Part shown: positions 26,406 through 36,042 of the stretch, piece by piece | Layout: every line of letters starts with the position of its first letter | Numbering within the stretch: the stretch's first letter is position 1 | The notes under the pieces: generated by a model | Told to the model about the DNA's origin: nothing | Database searches by the model: none | Seen by the model: the letters and a program-made list of their open reading frames with translations, nothing else | Program-made: the position numbers and the translations under genes | From: Fen-1258 sp964441505 | GTDB taxonomy: Bacteria; Bacteroidota; Ignavibacteria; Ignavibacteriales; Melioribacteraceae | Length of the DNA stretch: 64,000 nt | Reading direction: 5' to 3' | NCBI GenBank assembly: GCA_964441505.1 | Contig: CAYTUV010000009.1 | Span: 60,417-124,416, forward strand

Positions 26406-27282
26406 CCAAGAGTTCCTTGATTGCTTTAGTGTGGTGAGGAGTTGAGCCGCAGCAAGATCCTAAATACATAGGATTCATCTTTAACAACGGTTTTATTTCA
26501 TCTGAACAACCCTGTGGATCTAAATCGCATTTTATGATTTCGTCATGTATATCACCTGCACCACAATTCAAATAGAATCCCCAATGAAGAGGAGGAGTAT
26601 TATTTTCAAAATACCTTTTGAGTAATTCTGGTTTGATGCAATTAAATCCAATTCCAGCTGGAGAAAATTCAGAAATAAAACTGACAGCCTCATCCAAAGG
26701 TTCACCGCTTAATAGTCTTAGCTCATCATTAAAGTAAAGATTGACTACGTATGGATAGGCATTTTCGGAACAGAAAGAAGTGATGATTTTAATTTCATCC
26801 CAATGGCTTTGAGTTTCATTCCAGATAATATCACAACCGCATTCCATAAGCTGTTCAATATGTAATTTATGATTGTAGTCTAATTTTGTGTGGGTTAATG
26901 ATCTTTCAATTTGATAGCAGTCCTCCGCTGGGGCATTTGAACCGGCAATGATTATCATATCATTTCTATAAACTGAATCGAACGCCAATTGAACACCGCA
27001 GTGAATAAATTCCTCATTTGTGATATTCAGGTTTGAGTGATGCATTGCATTTGGATTCGTGCGGAACGTATTAGTTGTTATAATTTCTGCTCCCGAAGCA
27101 ATATATTCTTTATGAATTTCGACAATGGTCTCAGGGTGCGTGACATTAACAATAGAAGCCCAAAGATTTTTATGAAGCGGTATATTTTTTTGCTGTAAAA
27201 GACTCCCCATCGCACCGTCAAGAATCAAGGGTCGCTTTAACAATTCATACTTTTCGAGAATATCTATTCTACTTCGATTCAT
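26386..27282 (-). CDS. Homocysteine S-methyltransferase-family protein
   Basis: Of 298 residues from the ATG at 27282; two ATGs further upstream (27315, 27336) would overlap the glycosyltransferase gene more deeply. The sequence has LILDGAMGSLL at the N-terminus, the TTNTFRTNP segment, and the zinc ligands GFNC and GSCCGSTP, which in this family bind the thiol substrate. Such enzymes methylate homocysteine from S-methylmethionine or related donors, or form the first domain of MetH. As a single domain it is probably an MmuM-like or uncharacterised thiol methyltransferase. Confidence 0.8.
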   Translation of the reverse strand: MNRSRIDILEKYELLKRPLILDGAMGSLLQQKNIPLHKNLWASIVNVTHPETIVEIHKEYIASGAEIITTNTFRTNPNAMHHSNLNITNEEFIHCGVQLAFDSVYRNDMIIIAGSNAPAEDCYQIERSLTHTKLDYNHKLHIEQLMECGCDIIWNETQSHWDEIKIITSFCSENAYPYVVNLYFNDELRLLSGEPLDEAVSFISEFSPAGIGFNCIKPELLKRYFENNTPPLHWGFYLNCGAGDIHDEIIKCDLDPQGCSDEIKPLLKMNPMYLGSCCGSTPHHTKAIKELLDEVYRD

Positions 27283-28420
27283 TTTCTTTTTTGTCAAAAT
27301 AAGCTGTGGATTCATTTGCAATCCTTTCCAGATCAATCATCTGCACACATTCAAGATTATAAGGACAAACTTTCTTCCAGCAAGGTGCGCAGAAAAGACT
27401 TTCCGGAAACAACTTAACACCTCGATCATATAAATCAATTTCACTCCAGCAACTTAATCCGAACCAGGCGATCACATATTTTTTCAATGCTATGGCAAGA
27501 TGCATACCGAAGGAATCGCCGGTGATTACTACTTGAGGAATACTCTCATAGCAAGCTCCTTTTCTAACACCTCCAGAAGTTGGAGTATTTATCACTTGTC
27601 CTTGAAAATTCTCAGCGATTACTTTGTTCCTAGCTTCATCTTCAGGACCTCCAAGGAGCAGAATCTTAAAGCGTTTAAGGGATAAAAACTTTTCAATCAA
27701 TGCAACATGCTGTTCTATTGTCATTTTTTTATTTGGGAAAAGAAGGGAACAACCGGTATTGAATCCGATTACGTTATCTTCATCAGAAATACCAACTTCT
27801 TTTTTGTATTCCTTTATAAATTCTTCTTCAGTTTGGGTAAAACTAAAAACATAATCATCACGCTTATGATCAAGTTCAAAGGTTTCAGCAAGGTAATCCT
27901 GCCCGAACCTTTGGTTGATTTTAAATTTCAGATTATCATCCATTCCAAGCAGAAAATTATATTCAGCACCTTTATTTAGTGGAATTATTTGTCCACTTGA
28001 ATTGATTCCGAATCCCAGCTTTTCTTTCGCGTTTGTCTGCATCGCTAAGGCGCCAGATCTCATGGATTTATCAACATTCATTACTAAATCAAATCCGATT
28101 GATTTGAGAATTGAGAGAGATTCAAAATCGTAACTGAGTACTCTATCGATGTAGGGATTGTTCTCCAGCAATCCAGTGGCTATTTTTAATGTGATCCAAT
28201 AAATTGTAGACTGTGGGTATTTACGCTTTAGTGCAGGAAGCTGTGCGGTTGTCATAAGCACATCGCCCATTGCATCAAGATTTATGATCAGGATTTTGGT
28301 CCCGATTGGATTCAATTCTTTACAACCGTTCTCCCAGCAGTTATGATCGGAGAAGCATGGTTTATAGCCATTAAAATTTTTGCAATTATAAATTTTATCG
28401 AGTTTCTCTTTATTCGGCAT
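27269..28420 (-). CDS. GT9 glycosyltransferase with Cys clusters
   Basis: Of 383 residues, of the heptosyltransferase (GT9) fold used to build LPS inner core or other surface glycans. ILIINLDAMGDVLMTTAQLP is the N-terminal signature and VITGDSFGMHLAIALKKYVIAW the nucleotide-sugar loop region. It is odd in having a Cys-rich leader (Cys13, Cys22, Cys28 and Cys33) and a C-terminal FCAPCWKKVCPYNLEC cluster, together a possible metal site. It starts right after the next GT9 gene upstream, with no gap. Confidence 0.8.
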   Translation of the reverse strand: MPNKEKLDKIYNCKNFNGYKPCFSDHNCWENGCKELNPIGTKILIINLDAMGDVLMTTAQLPALKRKYPQSTIYWITLKIATGLLENNPYIDRVLSYDFESLSILKSIGFDLVMNVDKSMRSGALAMQTNAKEKLGFGINSSGQIIPLNKGAEYNFLLGMDDNLKFKINQRFGQDYLAETFELDHKRDDYVFSFTQTEEEFIKEYKKEVGISDEDNVIGFNTGCSLLFPNKKMTIEQHVALIEKFLSLKRFKILLLGGPEDEARNKVIAENFQGQVINTPTSGGVRKGACYESIPQVVITGDSFGMHLAIALKKYVIAWFGLSCWSEIDLYDRGVKLFPESLFCAPCWKKVCPYNLECVQMIDLERIANESTAYFDKKENESK

Positions 28421-29443
28421 TTAAGTTAGACCTATTTCGTTTATCAGACTTTTAAATTTAGTAAAAACTTTTTCAACAGAAATATCATTTACATGTTCAG
28501 AACTGGATCTAATTGATTGATGAGCAACTCCGTATGGCTGCCAGCTGATATAATTCCACTCAGGATTCGGATAAAGCGCAATTGTTGGAACGCCGAATGC
28601 CGAGGCAATGTGTACAGCCGATGTATCTGGAGTGATCAATAATTTTGCGGATTTGATATAAGCTGCAAAATGTTGGATTGATGTATGACTACCAATCATG
28701 TAATTCGAGCTTTTCATCAAATCAACAAGTTGCTGTCTCATCAAACTGTCATTATTCGTTGAAAGAAAAATGAAAAAGAAGTTGTTATATTCGACATCAA
28801 TCGATCTAAATAGCTCAATCCATTTGTCTATCCCCCAATAACGAATCTTCGCTCCGGCAGAAAGATTAATCGCAATAATATTTTCATCCTTTATACGCAA
28901 TTTGATTTCATCCGTAACTTCCTGCAACTCACCTGAACCTATGTAGAAGTATGGCTTTACAAGGTTTTTATCAAATACCAATCCTAATTGGCTAAGAAAA
29001 TTCTGCATGCGCTCAATGATGTGAGATTTATCTTTCCGGAGAGGGGTAATCTTAAAATTGATATACCGTTTATATTTGTCGAAATCATAACTAGCCTTGA
29101 TACCGGCGGTAACATATTTGAATATGAATGCGCTTGTAGTTGATGCATTGTCATTAAAATCCAGGATCATATCGTACTGCTCTTTACGGAGCGAGAAGAT
29201 CTTTAAGTAGAGTGAGATATTTTTTTTTGTATAAATAACTTTATTAATTCTGGGATTATACTTAACCACGGAGCGGTTCGAATCCAGAGTGAATAAATGA
29301 ATCTCAAGGTGGGGGTAAGAGTTTTTCAAGACTTCGAAAGTAAATGATGTAACAACTATGTCGCCTATTTTTCCCAACCGTACAATTAGAATTTTCCTGA
29401 TACGAGTGAAATCAATACTGGTGACAGAATCTGGCCTATCCAT
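28421..29443 (-). CDS. GT9 glycosyltransferase (heptosyltransferase-like)
   Basis: Of 340 residues with the GT9 start ILIVRLGKIGDIVVTSFTFE and a late nucleotide-sugar site ITPDTSAVHIASAFGVPTIAL. It lacks the Cys clusters of its neighbours. It overlaps the next GT9 gene by eight bases, so the three are one translational unit. Expected at the inner face of the cytoplasmic membrane in LPS-core or other glycan assembly; the exact donor and acceptor cannot be told. Confidence 0.85.
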   Translation of the reverse strand: MDRPDSVTSIDFTRIRKILIVRLGKIGDIVVTSFTFEVLKNSYPHLEIHLFTLDSNRSVVKYNPRINKVIYTKKNISLYLKIFSLRKEQYDMILDFNDNASTTSAFIFKYVTAGIKASYDFDKYKRYINFKITPLRKDKSHIIERMQNFLSQLGLVFDKNLVKPYFYIGSGELQEVTDEIKLRIKDENIIAINLSAGAKIRYWGIDKWIELFRSIDVEYNNFFFIFLSTNNDSLMRQQLVDLMKSSNYMIGSHTSIQHFAAYIKSAKLLITPDTSAVHIASAFGVPTIALYPNPEWNYISWQPYGVAHQSIRSSSEHVNDISVEKVFTKFKSLINEIGLT

Positions 29444-30482
29444 TAGATGGTATCTTGATATTATTTTTCACCAGGAGTGATTCAACTTTTGCTGTAATTT
29501 TTTCAACCGGTAGATCACGAAAACATTCATGATTGCGTGGACAAGCAAGAAGATTGCATTCAATACAATCTAATTCATCCAATCTGACCCATTCATTCTT
29601 TTCTCCAAATGGTCCCTGCATGTGAGGTGATGTGGGACCGAATAATCCGAGAACGGGTGTACCAACTGCTGTCGAGATATGCATTGGACCGCTGTCATTG
29701 GCTATCAGGATCTTGCAGCGCGCTATCATTGCCGCTAGTTCTTGTATTGTTGTCTCAGGAGCAATAATCGATTTATCTCCGAGAAGAGAATGTATTTTTA
29801 AAGAATCAGCTTCATCGGACTTACCCCATAGTATGAAAATCTTAGCATTGAATTTATTTATAAGTGCGTTTGCAATTTCAACAAATTTTTTAGGGTCACA
29901 TTTCTTTGACGCCCAGCCGCCGGTAGGACAAATTCCAATAACAAAATTATTTTCGATGAAACTGTCTCTAAGATACTTCTCAGCAACATTTAATGCAGAA
30001 GAACTAATGTAATAATACAGTGCTTTATATGAATGATTCAGTCCTATCATTCTCAAAGTTTCAAGATGAAGTTGTGCTGAATGATATTTACCTCGTTCTC
30101 TTGGTCCGAACAGATTATAAGCATACATCCTGCCGCGGTAAGGGAATCCAACTCTATGTTTTGCTCCGCTAAAGAAAGTGATCAATGCGGTTGAAGGATT
30201 GCTGAAGAAATCTAAAACCAGATCGTAACCGATACTACGTATCTTTGAGATCAGAGCGACTTTTTTCCAGAAATTATTTCGTTCAAAAATTAGTACTTGA
30301 TTGATCTCGTTGAGTCCCAGCAACCCCGGTTGCGAAGGCGCCTCGACAAGATAATCGATCTGAGTTTTGGGAAAATCTTTTCTAAGATTATCAATTACAA
30401 TGGTTGAAAGAACGACATCACCTATTCCTCGCAATTTGATGATGAGTATTTTATTGATTTTTTCTTTGTTGAGTTTTGTCAT
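29436..30482 (-). CDS. GT9 glycosyltransferase (heptosyltransferase II-like)
   Basis: Of 348 residues. N-terminus ILIIKLRGIGDVVLSTIVID and the site IANDSGPMHISTAVGTPVLG, both typical of WaaF-like enzymes. The C-terminus has LDCIECNLLACPRNHECF, a CX2CX4CX4C cluster like that in the GT9 gene at 27269. It is the first gene of the minus-strand operon (GT9, GT9, GT9, methyltransferase, ispE). Confidence 0.85.
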   Translation of the reverse strand: MTKLNKEKINKILIIKLRGIGDVVLSTIVIDNLRKDFPKTQIDYLVEAPSQPGLLGLNEINQVLIFERNNFWKKVALISKIRSIGYDLVLDFFSNPSTALITFFSGAKHRVGFPYRGRMYAYNLFGPRERGKYHSAQLHLETLRMIGLNHSYKALYYYISSSALNVAEKYLRDSFIENNFVIGICPTGGWASKKCDPKKFVEIANALINKFNAKIFILWGKSDEADSLKIHSLLGDKSIIAPETTIQELAAMIARCKILIANDSGPMHISTAVGTPVLGLFGPTSPHMQGPFGEKNEWVRLDELDCIECNLLACPRNHECFRDLPVEKITAKVESLLVKNNIKIPSNG

Positions 30483-30643
30483 TCTATAACCGATTTTGAA
30501 TTCAGAATTCAGCTAAAAATGGAATGAAGAATATTGTAAGCTGTTAATTCACTTCATTTCTTATTTTCAATTTACGAAGAATCAATTACTCCATCAATGG
30601 AACATGATAAAGAAATAACCATTTTAAAAAATTTGGAGATGCA

Positions 30644-31468
30644 ATGGAACTGAAAGGAAAAACTGCAATAGTAACGGGTGGAGCCATGGGAATCGGTTTT
30701 GCAACCGCAAAGTTATTGGTGAAGGAAGGATGTATTCTGACTATATGGGATATCAATCAATTAGAATTAGAAAATTCAAAAAAAGAACTTGATCTGCTCG
30801 GAGGCAAAGTATTTATTCACAATTGTGATGTTACTGATAAGAATCGTGTTTATGAATTGACAAATCAGGCAATTAAAGAGATGGAGAGAATTGATATTCT
30901 GATCAATAATGCAGGTTATGTTAGAGGAGGGGAACTTCTCGATCAGCCGGATGAGGTTTGGGAGAAAACAATTCAGATTAATCTTACAGCGATGATTTAT
31001 ACGATCAAAGCTGTTTTACCCGGAATGTATGAACGGAATTCCGGTAATATCGTTAATATCTCTTCTGCGAGCGGATTATTGGGAGTAGCAAATCTTTCTG
31101 TTTACGCGGCAACAAAATGGGCGGTATGGGGACTCACGGAATCGATGCGTTTTGAAGCGTGGAATAACGGAAAAAAAGGAGTTAGATGGTCTTCGGTACA
31201 TCCAAGTTATCTGGCGAAAGGACTCTTCGAAGGTGCTAAGCTGGGCTTTCTTGGAAATCTTATTGTACCGTTGGTGAAAAGTCATGATGTGATTGCAAAG
31301 GCTATTGTCTATAGTGCGTTAAAGCGAGGGAAATATTTAGTACTTCGTCCTAGAAGTTTGAGATTAACAACTTTGTTAAGAGGGCTCTTACCCGATTTTC
31401 TGTTCCAAAAAATGCTCATAATGATGGGTGTACATAGAAGTATGGAAAGCTGGAAAGGTCGAGGCTAA
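30644..31468 (+). CDS. Short-chain dehydrogenase/reductase (SDR)
   Basis: Of 274 residues, with TTGGAG before the ATG. The Rossmann motif TGGAMGIGFA, the NNAGYV motif, the catalytic Ser in NISSAS and YAATKWAV (catalytic Tyr and Lys) are all present. The C-terminal part (KSHDVIAKAIVYSALKRGKY) looks like the classical SDRs with a membrane-associating tail. The substrate is unknown. It is a single gene, tail to tail with the RqcH gene. Confidence 0.85.
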   Translation: MELKGKTAIVTGGAMGIGFATAKLLVKEGCILTIWDINQLELENSKKELDLLGGKVFIHNCDVTDKNRVYELTNQAIKEMERIDILINNAGYVRGGELLDQPDEVWEKTIQINLTAMIYTIKAVLPGMYERNSGNIVNISSASGLLGVANLSVYAATKWAVWGLTESMRFEAWNNGKKGVRWSSVHPSYLAKGLFEGAKLGFLGNLIVPLVKSHDVIAKAIVYSALKRGKYLVLRPRSLRLTTLLRGLLPDFLFQKMLIMMGVHRSMESWKGRG

Positions 31469-31471
31469 TTT

Positions 31472-33079
31472 TCAATTAGTTATCATCTCGCAATCTTTTG
31501 GAATCTCCGGTTTTACCAGCAATACGGATTCTTTCATCACTGTTACCTGACCGGGTTCATGCCGGGAATTTTTATTAACATATTTTTTAAGAGTATAGGT
31601 AACGGGAACAAGTTTAGAAGTTTTTGCTTTGCTGTAAAATGCAGCCAGCGAGGCTGTCTTCTGCAAAATATTTTTCGGAATTGCTTCTTTAGTGTTTTCA
31701 ACTCTAAGAACAACATGTGAACCGGAGACAGATCTTGCATGAAACCAAAAATCATTTTGTTTGGCAAATTTAGTTGTAAGCATATCATTATTCTTGCTAT
31801 CCTTCCCGACAAAAACATGATACTTATTTTCAATCAGGAAATGCCTGAATGAATGTTTGTCCTGTACATCTCCGGGCAGGTTCCGTGGTTTCATTTTTAA
31901 TTCTTTTTTGATATTGAGTAATTCGTTTTGATCTTCCGTGTGTTCAAATTTATCTCTGATGCTTACAAGCCGTTCATATTCTTTTACAGAAAAGTCTAAA
32001 AGTTCTTTCGATTTTTTAAATTCTATTTTTTCAGAGCGGGACCGATCGTAATAACGTTCTATATTTTGGTTTGGTGGTAACTTCTCGTCAAGCTTAATTA
32101 TTTTCATCTCTCCTGACTTATAATCTTCGATTTCTATCTCTTTCATTCCTTTGCGGATAAGGCCGATATTGGCTAACAGCAATTCGCCCGATTGATGGTA
32201 GATCTTCTCTTTCGACCCGGTATCTACCCGACCTCTTAAACTGTTTATTTTGTTTGAGAATGTTTCAATTTCTTTTGAAAGAAATTTATCAATCTCTCTT
32301 CTTACATTTTTTGTCTTTGATTGAGAATAGGAGAGGGTGAAATATTTATTTAAAGCAGCAAAATAATTGTCGAATTCAAAATGAGCTTCCGGAATTATGC
32401 GTGATTTAAATGATGCCGGATGAAAAACAGGTTTCTCCAAATAATCATCAAAATAGACAAGAATCTTTTCGCTGAATATTTCATGGAGAACATTCAGAAG
32501 ATCATTTTTGAAATCAACTCCGCGTAATTCCACTTCCTGGAAAATTTCTTTACCTAGGAATGGTAGTTTTCGAATCTTTGTGATTTCTGTAATCTCTTCG
32601 ATTGATGAATAGATGGATTCCGGTGTGCTTATGAAATTATGGTTCTCCATATCTTCTCGAAAAGCCTTCTTGTCTTCAGCAGACACTTTCTTAAATGAAT
32701 GCAATACATTATCGGTATCTGTGAAGAATATATTGCTTTTACCACCCTTAAATAAAATTGTTACAGAGGAATTACTTAGGTTCAGCTTAATTAATCTGTC
32801 ACCGTAAGCAATTTGAATCGATCCGATAGAAGCGGGGAGGTGATCACCAAAAAAAATAATAGTATTTTTTTTCGCTTTGAAATGCTCATCCTTTAATGTG
32901 ATGTAAGTATGTTGAAGATTTGTATTAATGATCAGATGAAAATTCGGTTTACCGGGCAGCGGAATATGAAGAAAGAGTTTATCTTTTTCCTGAGTGTAGG
33001 CGTCAATAATTTGTCTGCCATGCACCACCGGCTCTAACTCGTTAATGCATCTTAACAGATAAAAATAATTTTTAAACAT
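31472..33079 (-). CDS. rqcH: NFACT family protein, RqcH/Rqc2 homologue
   Basis: Of 535 residues. RqcH binds obstructed 50S subunits and adds C-terminal alanine tails to stalled nascent chains. The N-terminal NFACT-N domain (GDRLIKLNLS near residue 95), a long charged coiled-coil middle, and a C-terminal NFACT-R domain with HSFRHFLIENKYHVFVGK and NDFWFHARSVSGSHVVLR are visible. The older label is fibronectin-binding protein A. It ends three bases from the SDR gene and is probably monocistronic. Confidence 0.85.
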   Translation of the reverse strand: MFKNYFYLLRCINELEPVVHGRQIIDAYTQEKDKLFLHIPLPGKPNFHLIINTNLQHTYITLKDEHFKAKKNTIIFFGDHLPASIGSIQIAYGDRLIKLNLSNSSVTILFKGGKSNIFFTDTDNVLHSFKKVSAEDKKAFREDMENHNFISTPESIYSSIEEITEITKIRKLPFLGKEIFQEVELRGVDFKNDLLNVLHEIFSEKILVYFDDYLEKPVFHPASFKSRIIPEAHFEFDNYFAALNKYFTLSYSQSKTKNVRREIDKFLSKEIETFSNKINSLRGRVDTGSKEKIYHQSGELLLANIGLIRKGMKEIEIEDYKSGEMKIIKLDEKLPPNQNIERYYDRSRSEKIEFKKSKELLDFSVKEYERLVSIRDKFEHTEDQNELLNIKKELKMKPRNLPGDVQDKHSFRHFLIENKYHVFVGKDSKNNDMLTTKFAKQNDFWFHARSVSGSHVVLRVENTKEAIPKNILQKTASLAAFYSKAKTSKLVPVTYTLKKYVNKNSRHEPGQVTVMKESVLLVKPEIPKDCEMITN

Positions 33080-33115
33080 AGCAGGGTATTTTAGAAATTT
33101 ATGAATGCGAGATAT

Positions 33116-34375
33116 TTATAATTTCATCTTTCGTGCTCTTTCATCGGCGGTCAATTCAAAAATCTTTCTTAACAAATTCTCACCCGTTAGAGTCAGATCT
33201 TTGTCCCGGCGCCGCGTAACGATTGCAGCAACTTCAAGCGATTTTTTGATATCGTATGGCTTAAGGAAGTCAGAACCACCCCAGCTAAATGACGGAATAT
33301 AGCGGGGAGGAAAGCCCGCTCCGAAAATATTGCATGATACACCCACAATTGTTCCGGTATTAAACATGGTATTAATAGCAGTTTTTGAGTGATCGCCCAT
33401 GATAAGACCGACAAATCGGGAACCTGTATTAACCGGTCTGCCATTCAACAGGACGGTTATATTTTCATAGTTGTTCTTAAGATCACTGTTGTTTGTATCA
33501 GCGCCTAAATTTATCCAGCTGCCGAGATACGAATGCCCCAAAAATCCCTCATGCTGCTTGTTCGAGTAAGAGTGAATGATTGATGATTCTACCTCACCGC
33601 CAACCTTGCAAACTTCTCCAATGCTTGTATTGTGATAAATTGTTCCACCTTTTTTAATTATCGAATCCGTACCGATAAATACTGGTCCCTGAATGTAAGT
33701 GTGGGACATAATCCGAACATTCTTACCAATGTAAATTGGTCCCTCCGTCGCATCCAAGAATACAAACGGATCTAGAACAACACCTTTTGAGATAAATATT
33801 TTCTTCCTCTCCTTTAACTCGATTGAAGGATATTTCTTTGTCTCGATTCTCGAAATTTTCTTGATTGTATAATGAAAATCATTTGTAATCTCTTCGCCAT
33901 TCCTGTTGACCAATTCCCAGGGATATTTAAGAAGTTTAATATCACTGTCAACAACCGTAAGATTCTTTATTTTATACAGTGGAAGGTAGTCGGACTCGGA
34001 TTTAAAATAATTGCTCAATGAACTTCCTGAAAGATTAGCGGCAATAATCGATCTATCATCGCTCAATAGGATGGAATTCTTTGCAAGTCTTTTGATTGTA
34101 TTCAAGGAGGAAGTGTTAATCAGAAGTCTGCCATTAATAAATAACACATCTTCAGAATCGAATTGATTGACTTGAGACTTGGGATTCTGTTCTTTAATAA
34201 TCTCTATAAGATAACGACGGGAGTGGAGAATAATTTTGCAGCCCGGGAAACGGGAAAAAATTTTTTCGCGTAACGTTAGAATACCACAGCGTAAATCATA
34301 TACCGGGCGGGTATAGGTGAGGGGCAAAAAATTATGTGTTCCTTCATCCTCAAAGATACAGACTGCTGTTTTCAT
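33116..34375 (-). CDS. GlmU-like sugar nucleotidyltransferase with left-handed beta-helix
   Basis: Of 419 residues. The N-terminal part has LTYTRPVYDLRCGILTLREK, a Bacteroidota-type variant of a nucleotidyltransferase domain without an obvious full GxGxR signature. The C-terminal half has hexapeptide turns (IYIGKNVRIMSHTYIQGPVF then VGLIMGDHSKTAINTMF) like the GlmU acyltransferase helix. It is usually annotated as putative sugar nucleotidyltransferase (GlmU family). Whether it makes UDP-GlcNAc cannot be decided. Confidence 0.75.
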   Translation of the reverse strand: MKTAVCIFEDEGTHNFLPLTYTRPVYDLRCGILTLREKIFSRFPGCKIILHSRRYLIEIIKEQNPKSQVNQFDSEDVLFINGRLLINTSSLNTIKRLAKNSILLSDDRSIIAANLSGSSLSNYFKSESDYLPLYKIKNLTVVDSDIKLLKYPWELVNRNGEEITNDFHYTIKKISRIETKKYPSIELKERKKIFISKGVVLDPFVFLDATEGPIYIGKNVRIMSHTYIQGPVFIGTDSIIKKGGTIYHNTSIGEVCKVGGEVESSIIHSYSNKQHEGFLGHSYLGSWINLGADTNNSDLKNNYENITVLLNGRPVNTGSRFVGLIMGDHSKTAINTMFNTGTIVGVSCNIFGAGFPPRYIPSFSWGGSDFLKPYDIKKSLEVAAIVTRRRDKDLTLTGENLLRKIFELTADERARKMKL

Positions 34376-34517
34376 TCTTTCTCTGCAACTTGTTCTTATT
34401 AATTTTGATTACTGCAATAAATTAATCAAAAATATCTACTATAAGCAAAATTCATAAATAAGCTGGAACTTTTCTGATTAATTTTGCGATGAGGGATGAG
34501 TTTAATATATTTCATCC

Positions 34518-35261
34518 ATGAAAATGCCAACTAAGAAATTCTGGAACAAACTTCTGATTATCTTCTTAATAATTTTTACATTCTTGTTTGTTCTGGATTA
34601 CATCGTACTGCCATATTATGTAAGCGGAACGGAATCCAAGGTGCCTAATGTTGTCGGCAAAAACAAAGATGTGGCAATTAAAATTCTTCGTGATGCAAAT
34701 TTCAATCCGATTGTTCAGACTTCACGATTCGACCAGACATATCAAAAAGATGAAGTAATTTCTCAAAAACCGGTCGCTGATATGGTTGTTAAAGAGAACC
34801 GCAGAATTTATTTAACCGTTTCTGGCGGAGATCCAATAATTAAAATGCCTTCTCTTATTAGTAAAACTGTTCGCGATGCAACCGTCACTCTAGAAAGATT
34901 TGGATTGGTTCTTGGCAGGATTGATTCTGTGGAGTCAGAACTTCCATCCGAGACCATTGTTGAGCAGCAATATTTTCAAGGCAGGGAAATTGCAAAAGGA
35001 ACTACTGTTAATCTAAAAGTGAGTATTGGCCCTAAAGTTGGGATGGTTAGAGTACCAAATCTTCTTTTAAAATCTTTATCTGAGGCAGAAAATATTTTGA
35101 AAGCCAATTCATTGAGAATTGGTAATAAACTCTATATTTATTCAGTTGCTTATTTACCAAATACAGTAGCTGACCAGGATCCCACTGAAGATACACTTGT
35201 TAAGATTGGTGACAGTGTTAATGTAGTTCTAACTCAAAGCAAGCAAAACGGAATTAAATGA
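34518..35261 (+). CDS. PASTA-domain membrane-anchored protein
   Basis: Of 247 residues. One N-terminal membrane helix (KLLIIFLIIFTFLFVLDYIV) is followed by three PASTA repeats, each opening with a V/M-P-x-L/V segment: KVPNVVGKNKDVAIKILRD, IKMPSLISKTVRDATVTLER and VRVPNLLLKSLSEAENILK. PASTA domains bind peptidoglycan or muropeptides in kinases and PBPs; here no kinase or transpeptidase domain is attached. The stop overlaps the rpe start (ATGA). Confidence 0.85.
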   Translation: MKMPTKKFWNKLLIIFLIIFTFLFVLDYIVLPYYVSGTESKVPNVVGKNKDVAIKILRDANFNPIVQTSRFDQTYQKDEVISQKPVADMVVKENRRIYLTVSGGDPIIKMPSLISKTVRDATVTLERFGLVLGRIDSVESELPSETIVEQQYFQGREIAKGTTVNLKVSIGPKVGMVRVPNLLLKSLSEAENILKANSLRIGNKLYIYSVAYLPNTVADQDPTEDTLVKIGDSVNVVLTQSKQNGIK

Positions 35262-35920
35262 ACGAATCTAAAATCATAGCGCCTTCAATTCTGACAGCTG
35301 ACTTTTCAAATTTGGCGCAGCAGATAAGATCAGTGGAACTTGGCGGTGCAGACTGGATTCATTGTGATATAATGGATGGAAAGTTTGTTCCAAATTTAAC
35401 TTTCGGTCCTGTCGTAGTCCAGGCTGTTAGTCGAATAACCAAGTTACCAATAGATGTTCACTTGATGATCAAGGATCCGGATTCATTAATAGAAAATTTT
35501 ATACAATCTGGAGCTGACTGGATTACAATTCATCAGGAAGAAGTGGTTCACCTTGATAGAACTTTAACCAGAATTCATGAACTAGGGGCAAAAGCTGGTG
35601 TCGCCATTAATCCTTCAACACCAATCTCCACATTGAGTGAGGTTATGAATATTGTTGATATGGTCTTGATTATGTCTGTCAATCCCGGTTTTGGCGGGCA
35701 AAAATTTAATTCAAATGCGATCAAGAAAATTCAGGATTTAGTAGAAATGCGAAAAAAATATTCTGCTAGATTTTTGATTGAAGTCGATGGCGGTATTGGA
35801 TTGAATAATATCAGAAAATTATCCGATGCCGGTTGCGATGTCTTTGTTATAGGAAACGCAATATACGGCAAGGATAACCTTACAGCGGCAACCGTTGAAT
35901 TGAAAAATCTGATTTCGTAA
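35258..35920 (+). CDS. rpe: Ribulose-phosphate 3-epimerase
   Basis: Interconverts ribulose 5-phosphate and xylulose 5-phosphate. A TIM barrel of 220 residues with APSILTADFSNL, HCDIMDGKFVPNLTFG, VDVHLMI-type DVHLMIKDP, MSVNPGFGGQKF and EVDGGI. All metal-binding and catalytic residues (His34/Asp36-type pair, His in DVHLM, Asp in VDGGI) are present. It is coupled to the PASTA gene by a four-base overlap. Confidence 0.95.
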   Translation: MNESKIIAPSILTADFSNLAQQIRSVELGGADWIHCDIMDGKFVPNLTFGPVVVQAVSRITKLPIDVHLMIKDPDSLIENFIQSGADWITIHQEEVVHLDRTLTRIHELGAKAGVAINPSTPISTLSEVMNIVDMVLIMSVNPGFGGQKFNSNAIKKIQDLVEMRKKYSARFLIEVDGGIGLNNIRKLSDAGCDVFVIGNAIYGKDNLTAATVELKNLIS

Positions 35921-36042
35921 TCAACTATTTTATCATACTTTTCTCTTATCTGTTTCAATTATTTTTTTATTTTTAGAAAGGGATTCTGCTTGTTCTTGTA
36001 ATCTCAGCAACAGCTTATAAATTAGTAAAGTCGAGGGCATGC

